Assembly (NCBI GenBank): GCA_018881555.1
Contig: JACAXG010000054.1
Location: forward strand, 1,612,001 to 1,676,000
Direction of reading: 5' to 3'
Source: Amblyornis subalaris
Lineage: Eukaryota; Chordata; Aves; Passeriformes; Ptilonorhynchidae
DNA length: 64,000 bases
Shown in pieces: positions 1 to 10,689 of the stretch (the first letter of the stretch is position 1; every line of letters starts with the position of its first letter). The position numbers and the translations under genes were made by a program. The notes below the pieces were generated by a model. The model made no database searches. It had not been told where the DNA came from and was given only the letters and a program-made list of their open reading frames with translations.

Positions 1-365
1 TTGGTCTCAGCCCATCGATCCAGCCTGTCCAGATCCCTCTGCAGAGCCTTTGTATCCTCCAGCAGATCAACACTCCCACCCAACTTGGTGTCACCTGCAA
101 AATGACTGAAGGTGCCCTCAATTCCCTTGTCCAGACCATTGATAAGGTTGGTAAACAGGACAGGCCCCAGTACTGAGCCTAGAAAAACACAAGTGACAGA
201 TTGCCAGCTGGATGTGACTCCATTCACCACCACTCTCTGGGCCCACCCATCCAGCCAGGTTTTACCCAACAATCAGTGCACCAGGCCAGGCCATGAGCAG
301 ACAGTTCCTCCAGGAGAATGCTGTGGGAAATGGTGTCAAAGGCTTTAGTAAATTCCAGGTAGACT
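1..365 (-). repeat. CR1 LINE ORF2 reverse-transcriptase fragment
   Basis: Read on the minus strand, this segment translates to the CR1 polymerase core: VYLEFTKAFDTISHSILLEE near 365-306, then [19 protein letters not shown] and, near the low end, [20 protein letters not shown]. The catalytic box that reads FADDTK in intact CR1 is FAGDTK here. Several short frame disturbances and a lost QG before SVLGPVLF show a dead copy. It runs off the left edge of the window. Identification comes from recognising the CR1 RT protein pattern, not from a library search. Confidence 0.88.
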
Positions 366-3182
366 ATATTCAGAGTCTATATGTGATTGTACGGTACCTG
401 TTTCTAGATATATATAGATATAGAGTCTATATCTCTATTTGTTCTTATGACTTGCTTTGGTTATGATATTCATGTAACTATGATGACAATGAAAAAACGC
501 ACTACATGAAAGCCTCCTTCACTTGTTCAAATTTAGAAGTGTAGCAGGTTGCTTCTTCTAGCTATCAATTCAAACAATAAAAGTTCTTTACAGGACCTTC
601 ACAGTTCCTTTTGTTTGGTAGTACATTTTAGGAAAAATGAGGTAGAATAACTCTGCACATTGAAAAGGCAGTCTCAATTTGGTCTAGTTTTTCATGCTTG
701 CAGCAAACAACTTTAGGAACCACCTTCTGAAACACATACACCCTCAGAATCATTCCTTCCCACTCCTTACAGCTCCTTCTGGCTCCTGCTGTCACACAGC
801 AGGCTAAGCAGGCAGAAAGAGCTTTAAAAAACCCTATTTAAAGCCAAAAGGGGAAACATTTACTAATTCCAAGACTTCAGGTTCCCTAGTCCTCCTGACA
901 GATTTGGTCAGATGCTTAGCTTTGCCCACTCCTCATCCCTAATCTATTGCTCCTTTCAAATGCTATTTGCAGCTCCCTCTGCCCAGATTGCAACCCGGCC
1001 AATAGCAAAAAGCTGTCACAGTCCTCTGTCACACTGACCTTGACACGGCTGTGCTTAACAATATTGATTTCAAATATTCATTAAGAAAGCAGGCCTATTT
1101 TTTCTTCAGTTTTATACTGACTTTATAACTTCCCTAAAATTAAACGATAAAATTAGTCTTTGTTTAGACCAAAAGTAAAATTAAATACAGAGGGCATGCT
1201 TCATTTTACCGCTGAAGAGATATTTTTCTTTCATATCTTAATTTCAAGCTAGTTGATGATAGAGAAGGTCATCATTATTCCAGGGTTACTCATTGCTGCT
1301 GAATCTCTAGCTTCTAGAATATCTGTGTATCTAATGATATACATATGACACACATGCAAAGCACATCTTACATCCAATAAAGTTGCCAGTGTAGGAAAAT
1401 GAAGAGATTAAAAGGAAGTAAAACTACACTATCATTCCTCATAGAAAAGCAGTTCCATCCAGGACAGAGCAAAATAGAATAACAGGTAATATTAAGAAAA
1501 CTTGCTGTCACAGTCCTTGTGATATGTTGGCTCTGATGATAAACACAGGACCTTTTTAAAACCAATTAAGTTCTAGTTAATTGCAAGTACATTTTTTGAT
1601 CCTTATGCTCCTTCTGATCTTGTTCAATATCAGAATTAACAGGAAACAACAGTTACAAGCCTAAATCACTCTTAGCCCTCTTTCCTGCCTTTTTTCTCTT
1701 TTGTCCTCCCATCTCACCCCTTTAGCTTTGATACATCAGGAGCAGAACACACAAAATGGTGAGACATCATTTGCTTAAGTGTGAGTACCTCTCTCTACTG
1801 ACGGTGTATGAGCTATGCCAACACTGCAGAAAAATGTGCAATACTATCTTATCTGCAAGTGATACATTCACAGCTGCAAGTGTACCCATCGTTCTGCACA
1901 TCCTGCAATTTTCAACTGGGTCCATCTTTTCAGTAATAGAAAAATGAACAACTGTATGGCTCTGACAACCCACTCCTTCAATCTATAGTCATCCAAAAAT
2001 TTTGCTTGCTCTTTCCTGAGGGGCTAGCTTTGTGGCTAATCAATTATCTGTCAGTTTTGACGTTGGCTGGCTTTTCTTTGGTGTGTTCAAGAACATTCCT
2101 GCATGAATGAGTCTTAAGTCTTCTTCCAGGACTTGTTACTAACAGCTAGAATTGCTCAAGCACAATAAGCTAAAAGCTAACAATAATACTCCAAAATTTT
2201 TACTTTTAAAATTTGTTCACTGGGCAGCAATTTTATAGTCTGTTTCTAGTTTGTAGTTAATCTTCTTATTACTGCTATTGAATCAGAAATGAAAAATTAC
2301 TTTTTTGGTCTACATGAAAAGTACAATCACTAACATTCAAGGTCTTAGGGGGGGGTTTCCCCTCATATTAAAACTTAATTGGTAGGCATTGTGGTTTTTT
2401 TGTTTGTTTAGGGAACAATTTTACCATTATATTTGTGTAAACCAAGAAAGCTATTCATTTGGGGGGCCAATGAGGGAAAAACTTTCTATATGTCTCATTT
2501 CCATGTACTGTTAGCAACACTGTAGGGATATAGATGCAGAAATCCCCAGTGCAGACTGAAATACAGTAAGATTGAAGGTTTTATGTGTCTTCCATACAGT
2601 AAGATGCATGTGATCTGAGAAACAGGTACCGTACAATCACATGCATTTTGTATTATGAGGAAATAAAGAGGAAAAAAATTCAATGTTACTTCCTATAAAC
2701 AATGTCTTCTTTTCATTTACACTCACTAAAAATTATGTAACTTAACATGGAACAACTCCTAAAGCAGGCTTATGGTGTGGAGATACACAGACCCACCAGT
2801 AACATCTGATGGGAAGGACATTTCAGACTCATCATTTTAATGTAACACGACTGTGTACCTAAGTATGGAAAGAAAACATTGGATAACTGAACATCTAAGA
2901 CACTTCTGAGCTAAAAATACTATATTCCAAAATCTCCAATAGCAAATACTTTTGTAGAAGAATCCTTTGAAGATAAATGTTCATCTCTAGCTGAAAGCAT
3001 ATCTAATGTTCCAAAGCACAGTAAGTCTCTGACACAGCATTGCCCAGGCTGCAACAATTTTTTTAAAAGCAGCTTAAAATATTGCTAAGAGCTCCCCTTA
3101 CTGGTCTGCCTTCAAACTGTGAGCTTTTCAGTCCTGAAAATCTTTTTATATGAAACAAAGATGGGTAAAGTATTACTGCTAT

Positions 3183-3350
3183 TCCACACACAAAAACCCC
3201 AACAAAAAACCAACAACACCACCAACCCCAAAACAACAACAAAAAACCCCAAAAATCCAAACTAAAAAACCAAACCCCAAAAAGATAACCAAACCCCCCC
3301 AAACTCCCCAAAACAAAAAAAACCAAACTCCCCAAAACAAAAACCATCAA
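3183..3350. repeat. A/C-rich low-complexity tract
   Basis: About 165 bases consist almost only of A and C on the plus strand, as irregular AAACCCC, AACAACA and CCCCAAAA blocks. The minus strand is correspondingly G/T-rich with repeated runs of three or more G, so G-quadruplex formation is possible there. Open frames called across it are composition artefacts. Confidence 0.8.
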
Positions 3351-3967
3351 ATTTCTATCAGATATCCCATTGTTTAAATTTCTTATTGTTAAGTCATAAG
3401 ACCAAATATAATGACTTAATTTAGGAAGAATTTATTCTTCCATCACTATGAACTTCAATTTATTTTGAATCCTTAATTTTGTAGAGCACATATAGGCCTT
3501 GCTACAGTCTAAATTACAAAACAAACATGGACACCCAATTCTAACATACTTAGTAAAGCATTTCACAGTAACCACGACCAGCTTTAAAGGGATTATTTTT
3601 GGAATAATCAAGGAGTCAGTGTGGAAATTTGTGTGGAATTTGAAACTGCAAAAAAAAATTTATTATGAAAGCTTACTGTTTTCTTCAATTGTTGCAGATA
3701 GGTAAAACCTTGCAAAATTCAATGGCCTACTGCTTGATTGGAAGAGCAAGATATACCTCTCGAATTGTTGATTTATATGATTAAAAACTTGATTTTGTTT
3801 TTAATATATATATCCACACACACATATACATTTATGTATGATTTTTAGTGCCTTACTTTTGCAACCTCAGCCTAGGGGCTGACTGAAATTGGACATTTTC
3901 ATGGTGAAGATGCCAACTAAGAAAGGTCAACTTAAGTCATTTTAATGACATCATGAAATACCATTAT

Positions 3968-4021
3968 CTTCAATTCACAGTAAACAATCCTGCTTACTTC
4001 AATTCACAGTAAACAATCCTG
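3968..4021. repeat. Short tandem duplication, period 29
   Basis: A 25-base unit starting cttcaattcacag and ending caatcctg occurs at 3968-3992 and again, identical, at 3997-4021, separated by ctta. Confidence 0.95.
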
Positions 4022-4410
4022 TTAATGCATAAAATATGTGTTCTCCAGATTGTTCTTGCATACATGTGGCGGCCCACAGAGCTTAGTGAGAAAAAAATAG
4101 TAAAATCTGTTGTTATGGCACATTAGGAAAAAAAAAAAGAGAGAATCAGAAGACATGCTTTTGAATGCACCCTACAAACCTGGAAAGACTGCAAAGTAGG
4201 ATTTCTTAATTTACAACAGCACTTGAGAAGGTTTAGTACAGTGCATCACACAGCCATCTAGCTCGGCACTAAGTAAAAAAACCCAAAACAAAAACAAAAC
4301 CCCCAAGTTCCTCAATTTTCATTATTAAGTACATTAAACAAATGAACAAAACCACTATCACCCAAATGGATTCACATGCCTACTTTTTTATGAAACAACA
4401 CTGGCAGTTT

Positions 4411-4490
4411 AGCTACAAAGTCAAATCCAGTCAGTCTGGTTCTCTCAGGTAGCTACAAAGTCAAATCCAGTCAGTCTGGTTCTCTCAGGT
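4411..4490. repeat. Exact 40-bp tandem duplication
   Basis: The 40-base unit beginning agctacaaagtcaaatccag at 4411 is repeated without a mismatch at 4451-4490. Confidence 0.97.
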
Positions 4491-4510
4491 AAAATCGTAG
4501 AATTCCCTGA

Positions 4511-4553
4511 AGCATTCTCTATTTTCTTTCAACAGCATTCTCTATTTTCTTTC
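4511..4553. repeat. Short tandem duplication, period 23
   Basis: The 20-base unit agcattctctattttctttc occurs at 4511-4530 and identically at 4534-4553, with aac between the copies. Confidence 0.95.
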
Positions 4554-7500
4554 TCGAGGCCATATCCATTCTTTCTAGTGATTGTTGGTTATTCCCTCCT
4601 TTACTGCACTGGAGAATTATTCTTCCTGGGCTAGTTGATTTACCAGAGAGACGGAAAAGGGACTTGTGCATTTGTCACAAGCGAACCAAGTCATTATAAT
4701 CCCTGTCTATACGGTTAACCAGACTCATACTCATTGCGTTGCCAACCCCCAAGTTAAAATAACCCACTCTCCAGAATTAGCTTATCCCACAATTTATAAA
4801 AGTACCTAAGTATGTGACTTGCTTTTTACACAGCTTTCTTTGAATCCCATTAATAAACAAATTTNAAAAAAATAATATGAAGCTTGAACAAAAAAATCAA
4901 AATGCCCAATAGTAAAATCTTCAATAAAAATGAGGTGTTATTGCTTTATTTTACTAGAAAGCTGCATTTTCAATTTCCATCTCTCTCTTCCCCTGTAACA
5001 TTTTGTTTGAATTATTCAAATTCTCTTACCTTGCTTTAGAGATCTCTCATCTTTCTGTCAAATACTACTCTCTAGCTTCTGCATTTGTGTTAATGAGAGC
5101 AGTACTTATGAGCATGTTCAAGTTACAGTAACTACACAAGAGCAACTGTTTACATCACAAAATGCAAACAAGTGAACTTGCAATCTTTTTTAGATCTAAG
5201 TATAAATAAGTGGCAAGTAATACATGAAGTTCAAGTAAGTGTCATTTAGGTAATTGTTCTACCATGCTCTNCTTCCAGTAGACAAAATACTTTCCATTCA
5301 GACTGAAAGCAAAAAGTGAGCAGTGAAAGCCCATCAAGATAAAATTTGGTGCTTTTACAAGTAGCAACAAATCTGTTCTTCAAGCTCTATTTTTGCTGCT
5401 GAAGCAGGACCTGGGAAGACTATAGTTCCTGTGCTAGCTATTAGCAAAAAGGTGAACTTATTAGTTATGGATACAAACATTCAAGTAACATATAATATTC
5501 CAAATACAGTGAGAGCTGATTTTCTCACCATATCAACTCTATTATGAAAGCATATATTTAAACAGATCTCCTTAAGCTTTTATTCTCAAATGCTTCCAGC
5601 CTTTAAAAAATATATCCTTAACACAGTGTTTCATTCCAAGGACTACTCACCAATATTTCACACCTGAATGAAAACCAGCACAAACATTTCCCTAACTGTA
5701 AACGCTAACTATCTGAAAATGTCCTGATATTTTTAACACTAGTATCTACTTTCCTCCCATCTGAGCAATTTTGTTGTTGTTGTTGTTAAAGCATACAAGT
5801 TCCAGGACTACATACATTTAAAACAATCAAAACCTTTCAGAGGTCCAAGTTTATTCAAATCCCAGAAACCCTTGCTTGGATTTTTGTGTTCTTTTTAAAA
5901 TCATATACATACTCAAGTTCTAAAAGTTTCCTCATTGGATTTCCTTCACCACACTACTTGATTCAACACCCTTTTTTCTCTAGGAACTACAAAGAACTCA
6001 GTTCCTTAGACCACATATGATGATACCAATTTGCTTCTTTACGTCTTTTGTTTATTCTTCCAGCACAGAATCAGTTAGGCCTTGTCAGGTTGCAGGAAGG
6101 ATCAAAGTATTGACAAGTTTAGAAGTTAAAAGTCCATAATCTTGTTTGCTAAAAAAAAAAATAAATTGCAGAGAATATAAGAACACATGCCTAATTGTTT
6201 AGTTTACACAGTTTGGAGCTTTTATCCCTCTGTATTGCATAAGCCATTTCTCAATTGTAAATATAAGCTAAAACACAGGGAATGCAACAGCAAAGCTGTA
6301 CAATTAGCCAGGAGAAAAAGACAAGAACTGCTAGAAGTTTATTATAGACTGAAAAGGAAAGTCACAATAGAAATGGAGCACTAGACATGCTAAATACAGA
6401 GAAGCTCAACATGTGGAATTCCATACATGACTTTTCCAATGCTGTCATTTGAAGAGAGAGTGATGGATGATTTACCTTTCAGCAGAATCTGGATGGAAAA
6501 TAAACCACAATTCCAAAGAAAGGAAACCGACACTTCTAAATAAATCATACTAAGCTATAGTGCCATGTTAAAACTACTGATTATTTCTCCATTAAATAAG
6601 CACCCAATAATCTTCCACAAAATAATAGTTATGAGGCCAATGTTTGATCAATCTCAACAAAGAGGTAAGGAATCATAAGCCATTTATAAAAGATTTACGT
6701 GTCTTTACTTGAAATAAGAAGTTTAAATCTTTTAGCACCAGAAGCACCCCCTTGTGAAAGAAAGAGATTAAACAACTTGTACCAAACACCATTGTTCTAT
6801 ACAGTCAGAAAGAAGGAAAGGTATCAGAAATGACATGAAGCTAAATTTTACAGGGCTATTTGCTCATGCACATGAGCCTGAATATATACAGTTCTACAGA
6901 ACTTTCTTTGGACAGCTTTTTGATTAAAAACATCTAGTGAAACTTTCTCCTGAAGCTTCCCTATTCCTGCGGGGCAAAAAAGCAAACCAAAAAACCAACC
7001 TAAACAAAAAACAAGGACAAACCCACCAACTAGTCTGATATCTATGGGGCAAGAAAAACAAGCAGCAGTGGGAAAGTCAGTAAGGAAAACTGTTCCTTAT
7101 AAAAGCCTTTCTACTAGGTTTTTTTTTCAAAGATAAAAATGTGGCATCTATCTGATGTACATGAGTAGGACTGAAAACCAAGCCAGTGTCTGAGCTAAAG
7201 TTACCAATACCGTGTAAAAAAAAAACCAACAAAACAACCAAGCTATGAAACTACAAAGCTTTATCTTTGCAGCAAAGGGCAATATGGGAGGAAGAGCTAA
7301 GCTGAAGGGAAAAAACCAACACAACCAAAAATCCAAATTCTGCTTTCTTTTTTGCAGGTAGAGCACGGGAGTCTCTTTCCTCTTTCTGATCGCATAGCTT
7401 ATTTTGACTATTACCTTTAGTGAAAAAAGACAAGCAATTATACCTATAGTATTGGTCTCCCATTTCTATTATCCCTTTAATTTGTGATGATCCAGGGTAA

Positions 7501-8211
7501 TGGATTTTGTTGTCCCAATCTCCCTATATCTGTCCTTCCCCCCCAAACTGCCACCACCACTCCCCAAGCTCAGAACAACTCAGAAAGCAAAGCCTTTGTA
7601 AAAGTAGGCAAGTAGTATGGGGCATTTGTAACATGTTTTAACAAAAAAATCCCACCCCCCACAAACCAAACAAAATAAACACTCACACCAACTGTCATTC
7701 TGCTGTATAAAACCCATTAAGTTAAAGCAGTATCTGACCATGCCTTCAACTTACAGAGATGTTCCATCAAGCACAGATCATACTTGAACAGACATTCTTT
7801 ACTTTCTATCAGTCACACTATAATCAGATTCAATCAATTCCACAGGAACACAACACGTCAGAGAACCCCATACAGCATTCCAATCCAGAAACACCACTCT
7901 ACTTTCTGGGTCATACCATCTTCCAAGATAAAAATCCTAAAGGAAAACCAGAGAGCATGCACCAAAAATTATCTAGGGAAGTCCTCAAATGTATAATTTT
8001 AAGCATTTTAACAAAGATATGACAATCTTTCAAAATGAGAAACAAAATCCAATTCCAGACTATTTTGTTTATGAAAATGATGCATTTTCTAGAGTAGCCA
8101 CTTCTATGTAGAACTTACAAGCCACAGTGTTATCTATCAAAACAGTAACAACCCAAGCTATTGAAATTCATTGCTCCAAAACTTGCAGTAATCTAATTTC
8201 TCTGGTTTTTC

Positions 8212-8392
8212 TCACTTCTGAGTAATAGGAAATGAATTCTGGTCCATTAACTCGCCCACTCTCTCCTGGAGGAAGTTGACCAGCTCGGCTAATACAAAGA
8301 CATGAGTTTCATCCAGGTCTTGTATGATGAACTTCTTTCCCAAAGCATTTGACTCATCCAAGTAGAGCAGAAACTGCTTCATTGCTGGGTCA
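8212..8392 (-). CDS. GTF2H5: GTF2H5 last coding exon
   Basis: The 181-nt exon follows the acceptor CTCTACAG and starts with the third base of the split Cys codon. It encodes [12 protein letters not shown] through PITQK and the stop at 8212-8214. Residues [20 protein letters not shown], the core of the small alpha/beta fold, lie here. Confidence 0.97.
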
Positions 8393-9991
8393 CTGTAGAG
8401 ACAAACAAACATCAGGTCCCACCTCACAGATATAAACAAACAGAAGAAACATTTGAACACTTGAAGACATTCCCAAAGATTTTAGGAAAACTAATATTCA
8501 TTTCAAGATTCATTCACCACTTAAATACAGTTTATAAAGCTTTAGAAAAAGTTGTTCCCTTCACAGTAGTGTTTTGGGTTACTTTAGAGACAAAAATAAA
8601 GTGGTAACAAAGGCTAATGAGTAAAACCAACCGCTTGATTAGCAGAGTTCTCCTATGCTGCTGCTAAAGCAGCTTAAAAAAATCCCCCAAAAATAAAAAC
8701 CTAAAATCCAACCCTTAATAAGGCAAGTTTGAACTTACCTTTCTGATTTCAGCAATAGCCCCATAAAAGCATGTTTTCTTAAAGCAAAAGAGAACACAGG
8801 AGAACACAGATCCCAGTCCATGTCGTATAGCATGGAGAAAGTGCTCCTGTATGAATTGTACCTTTATCACACCCTAACTGAACAGTCGTGATGTCACCTA
8901 AGTTAAATTTAAATGTTTAGAAGAAAACATTTTGGAAGTATGGAACTGCTTTTGTGCAGTTGTAGATTGCAAACATATTAACAGATTAAGATTACAGCAG
9001 AAATCTTATACATCATATAATGCTATACAATGACCCCACAAATCTTGAGTGGCACTTCTTTTTACTTTGGAGGTGGCCAGTGGTCTGAGTCTCAGCCCAG
9101 AGATGAGATTGTATGAAAACATCTATATTGCACCTACATCAAAAGCTTACATTTGAAAAGTCCAAGCACATTCCTTTCGAATATGATCTACAAACAGAAC
9201 CTCATGTCAGTCTTGAATGGAATTTAGCAGAGTTGATTAAAAAAAAACAGGAAAGAAAGGATGAAAGATTACCTCATCTCCCTCAAGAATCAGTAGAGAA
9301 ACACATTGTTCACAACCAACAACAAGAAGCATCCTTCTTTGCAAGCAATATAAAGAACAAAAGGGAACATCTGATTTTTTTAAGGAAAAATTGCAAAGGT
9401 AACTGCATCGCTTATACGGGGCAAGGTGTACCTGACAAGCATGTATACAGTTTCTGTATGCATTTAAAATTTTAATGTGTATCTTTCAAAAAGTGTGGCA
9501 ATATTAAGGGAACATTAAACATGGTAGAATATAGCTTTGAAGCATAATTTCTGATAGTTAATACTTATTTTAAATATTTTATAGCCTTTTCTCTACTTTG
9601 CTAAATTAAAATAATCTGCACATTATTATATATTTTGTAAAAACTGGATTTTTATACCAATGTGATTGCTAACTTTTTTTGCCATCATATTTTTTTAGAT
9701 AATATTCATATGCAGCTTTCTTTAAAGAGGTCAAGCATAAGTGGAAAACGGTATATTGAGAAGAAAAATGGAGTTTGGAATTAGGATTATCTACAAATGT
9801 CTCTCTCCTTCTTCCCACGAAGGCCACAATTTTCTCTGTTCAGCACCACCTGTCCCCACAACAATTCCTTTCGTCTGGATTCTTCAGTTAGAGTATTTCC
9901 AGGTCTAAAGAAATATGCAATCTTTGACAGGAGAGGCACTTAAAGCTGTTACTCACCACTCAACCAGAACGCCTTTCAGAACATTCACCAT
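8212..9991 (-). CDS. GTF2H5: GTF2H5 (TTDA/p8, TFIIH subunit), complete two-exon coding region
   Basis: This gene encodes the smallest TFIIH core subunit (TTDA/p8). In the known family it binds p52 (GTF2H4), stabilises TFIIH and supports XPB-dependent opening of DNA in nucleotide excision repair; human mutations cause trichothiodystrophy. Joining 9991-9957 to 8392-8212 gives 216 nt, that is 71 residues plus a TGA stop, the usual family length. The protein starts [11 protein letters not shown], a Cys codon (TG|T) spans the junction, and [20 protein letters not shown] follows; it ends [12 protein letters not shown]. The 1,564-bp intron has consensus ends (GTGAGT...CTACAG). Neighbours support the call: SERAC1 starts divergently upstream, as in mammals. 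The reading frame also stays open upstream of the ATG; I chose MVNVLKG because the family is conserved from that residue. Confidence 0.96.
9107..9475 (+). other. Unidentified 120-codon open frame inside the GTF2H5 intron
   Basis: The frame is open from a TGA at 9104 to a TAA at 9473, with an ATG at 9113. The first 95 codons look like real protein: mixed charged and aromatic composition with segments such as [20 protein letters not shown] and [21 protein letters not shown] do not recognise the family. At 9398/9399 the frame meets a good donor, AAATTGCAAAG|GTAACTG, and from 9382 on the DNA is duplicated in SERAC1 intron 3. It may be a stranded exon of another gene, a gene fragment moved with the duplicated DNA, or chance. 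There is no poly(A) tail to suggest a processed copy and no clear upstream acceptor. It lies antisense to GTF2H5. Confidence 0.4.
9382..9731 (+). repeat. 350-bp duplicated segment, copy A (GTF2H5 intron)
   Basis: This segment aligns end to end, by eye at roughly 80-85 percent, with 15457-15806 in SERAC1 intron 3. Shared landmarks are aaggaaaaattgc near the start, tatctttcaaaaagt in the middle, ttatatattttgtaaaa later, and tttctttaaagaggt at the end. Both copies are about 350 bp and in the same orientation. Confidence 0.85.
9957..9991 (-). CDS. GTF2H5: GTF2H5 first coding exon
   Basis: The 35-nt exon encodes [11 protein letters not shown] plus two bases of a Cys codon and ends at the donor TG|GTGAGTAA. 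A CTCTGCAG about 25 bases upstream of the ATG could be the acceptor of a 5' UTR intron, but this is not proven. Confidence 0.95.
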
Positions 9992-10079
9992 CTTCTCGGT
10001 TCTCTTACAAGCGCTGCAGAGCCGGCACGAACAAGCCTTGCTTCGGGTCGCACAGGCGATCACAGGAAATCTGAGAGCA

Positions 10080-10135
10080 CAAAAAAGCCCCAACCCAAAC
10101 AAACACAATAAACCAAAACCAAAACCAAACAACAC
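10080..10135. repeat. A/C-rich low-complexity tract
   Basis: The plus strand is an A and C series (cccaacccaaacaaacac, then repeated aaaacc). It lies just upstream of the GTF2H5 coding start and would be transcribed as G/U-rich RNA if the GTF2H5 5' UTR reaches it. Confidence 0.7.
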
Positions 10136-10204
10136 CTCAGCTAAACTCAGAGACCCTTTAAGACCATCCCACTCCCCGGACCAGCGGAGTTGCTGGTTCC
10201 TCCT

Positions 10205-10486
10205 GCCCTTCACCTGCGCCTTAGACAGAGCTGCTCCCAAGCGATCCGATCCCTCCCGCACGTCCATCACCTCCGCCCGGGATAGAGGGATTCCCAAAGG
10301 ATCCGATCCCTCCCGCCCGCCCTTCACCTCCGCCTTGGATAGTGGGGTTCCCAAAGTATTCGGTACTTCCCTCCCTTCACCTGCGCCTGGGACAGAGGGG
10401 TTCCCAAAGGATTCGGTCGGTCGGTCGGTCCGTCCGCCCGTCCGTCCGTCCGTCCGTCGGTCGGTCGGTCGGTCGGTCGGTCGGTG

Positions 10487-10533
<47 letters not shown>

Positions 10534-10590
10534 TTCCCTCACCTCTTCCTGGGACAGAGAATCTCCCCGACGATCCGCTCCCCCCGGCCC
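10205..10590. repeat. Promoter minisatellite, period about 57, with an expanded last unit
   Basis: Five related units begin with cacct(g/c)cgcc or a variant at 10211, 10268, 10325, 10378 and 10540. Shared parts are the start box, gga(t/c)aga or gggacagag, ttcccaaag and gatccgatccctcccgc. The first spacings are 57, 57 and 53 bp. The fourth unit is 162 bp long because tetranucleotide arrays sit inside it. On the minus strand the units give an open frame with a repeated peptide of the type PLSKAEVKGGREGSDPLG. Confidence 0.85.
10414..10532. repeat. Compound tetranucleotide array (GGTC)n(CGTC)n(GGTC)n(TGCC)12
   Basis: About 119 bases of tetranucleotide repeat: GGTC units, imperfect CGTC units, further GGTC units, then twelve uninterrupted TGCC units at 10485-10532. 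The array begins in the minisatellite motif attcggt and probably grew from it. Such a repeat is likely length-variable and difficult to assemble. Confidence 0.95.
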
Positions 10591-10634
10591 GTCCTTCTCC
10601 CGCACCGCTCCCCGGCCGGCGGAAGCGCCTCGCC

Positions 10635-10646
10635 CGCGCACGCGCA
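10635..10646. promoter_or_regulatory. NRF1 binding site
   Basis: CGCGCACGCGCA matches the NRF1 consensus YGCGCAYGCGCR at every position. It lies in the densest CpG part of the shared promoter, about 105 bp before the SERAC1 exon 1 donor. NRF1 is a known activator of nuclear genes for mitochondrial proteins, which fits SERAC1. Occupancy is inferred. Confidence 0.7.
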
Positions 10647-10671
10647 ACCCCCCTCCCGGCGGCGCCCGCGG

Positions 10672-10676
10672 ATTGG
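10672..10676 (-). promoter_or_regulatory. Inverted CCAAT box
   Basis: ATTGG in the context GCGGATTGGCCGG reads CCAAT on the minus strand, with the flanks expected of an NF-Y site. It is 26 bp from the NRF1 site. Confidence 0.55.
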
Positions 10677-10689
10677 CCGGGGCTGCCGG

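Larger units (their letters stand above)
366..8211. other. GTF2H5 downstream region and 3' UTR, no protein gene seen
   Basis: This AT-rich stretch of about 7.8 kb shows no open frame with recognisable protein content on either strand. The part next to 8212 must include the GTF2H5 3' UTR. Several minus-strand AATAAA signals exist (TTTATT on plus at about 4945, 5578, 5850 and 6051), but I cannot say which is used. The rest holds AC-rich low-complexity tracts, short (TTG)n and (TA)/(CA)n runs near 3803 and 5770, and three small tandem duplications listed separately. Confidence 0.6.

Noticed and set aside
3063..3377. 95- and 75-codon open frames on opposite strands
   Set aside because: Both translate the A/C-rich tract and consist of Pro/Lys/Thr or Gly/Phe/Trp/Val runs; composition artefacts.
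7759..8022. 87-codon plus-strand open frame beside the GTF2H5 stop
   Set aside because: No recognisable protein content; antisense to the probable GTF2H5 3' UTR and overlapped by another frame of similar length.
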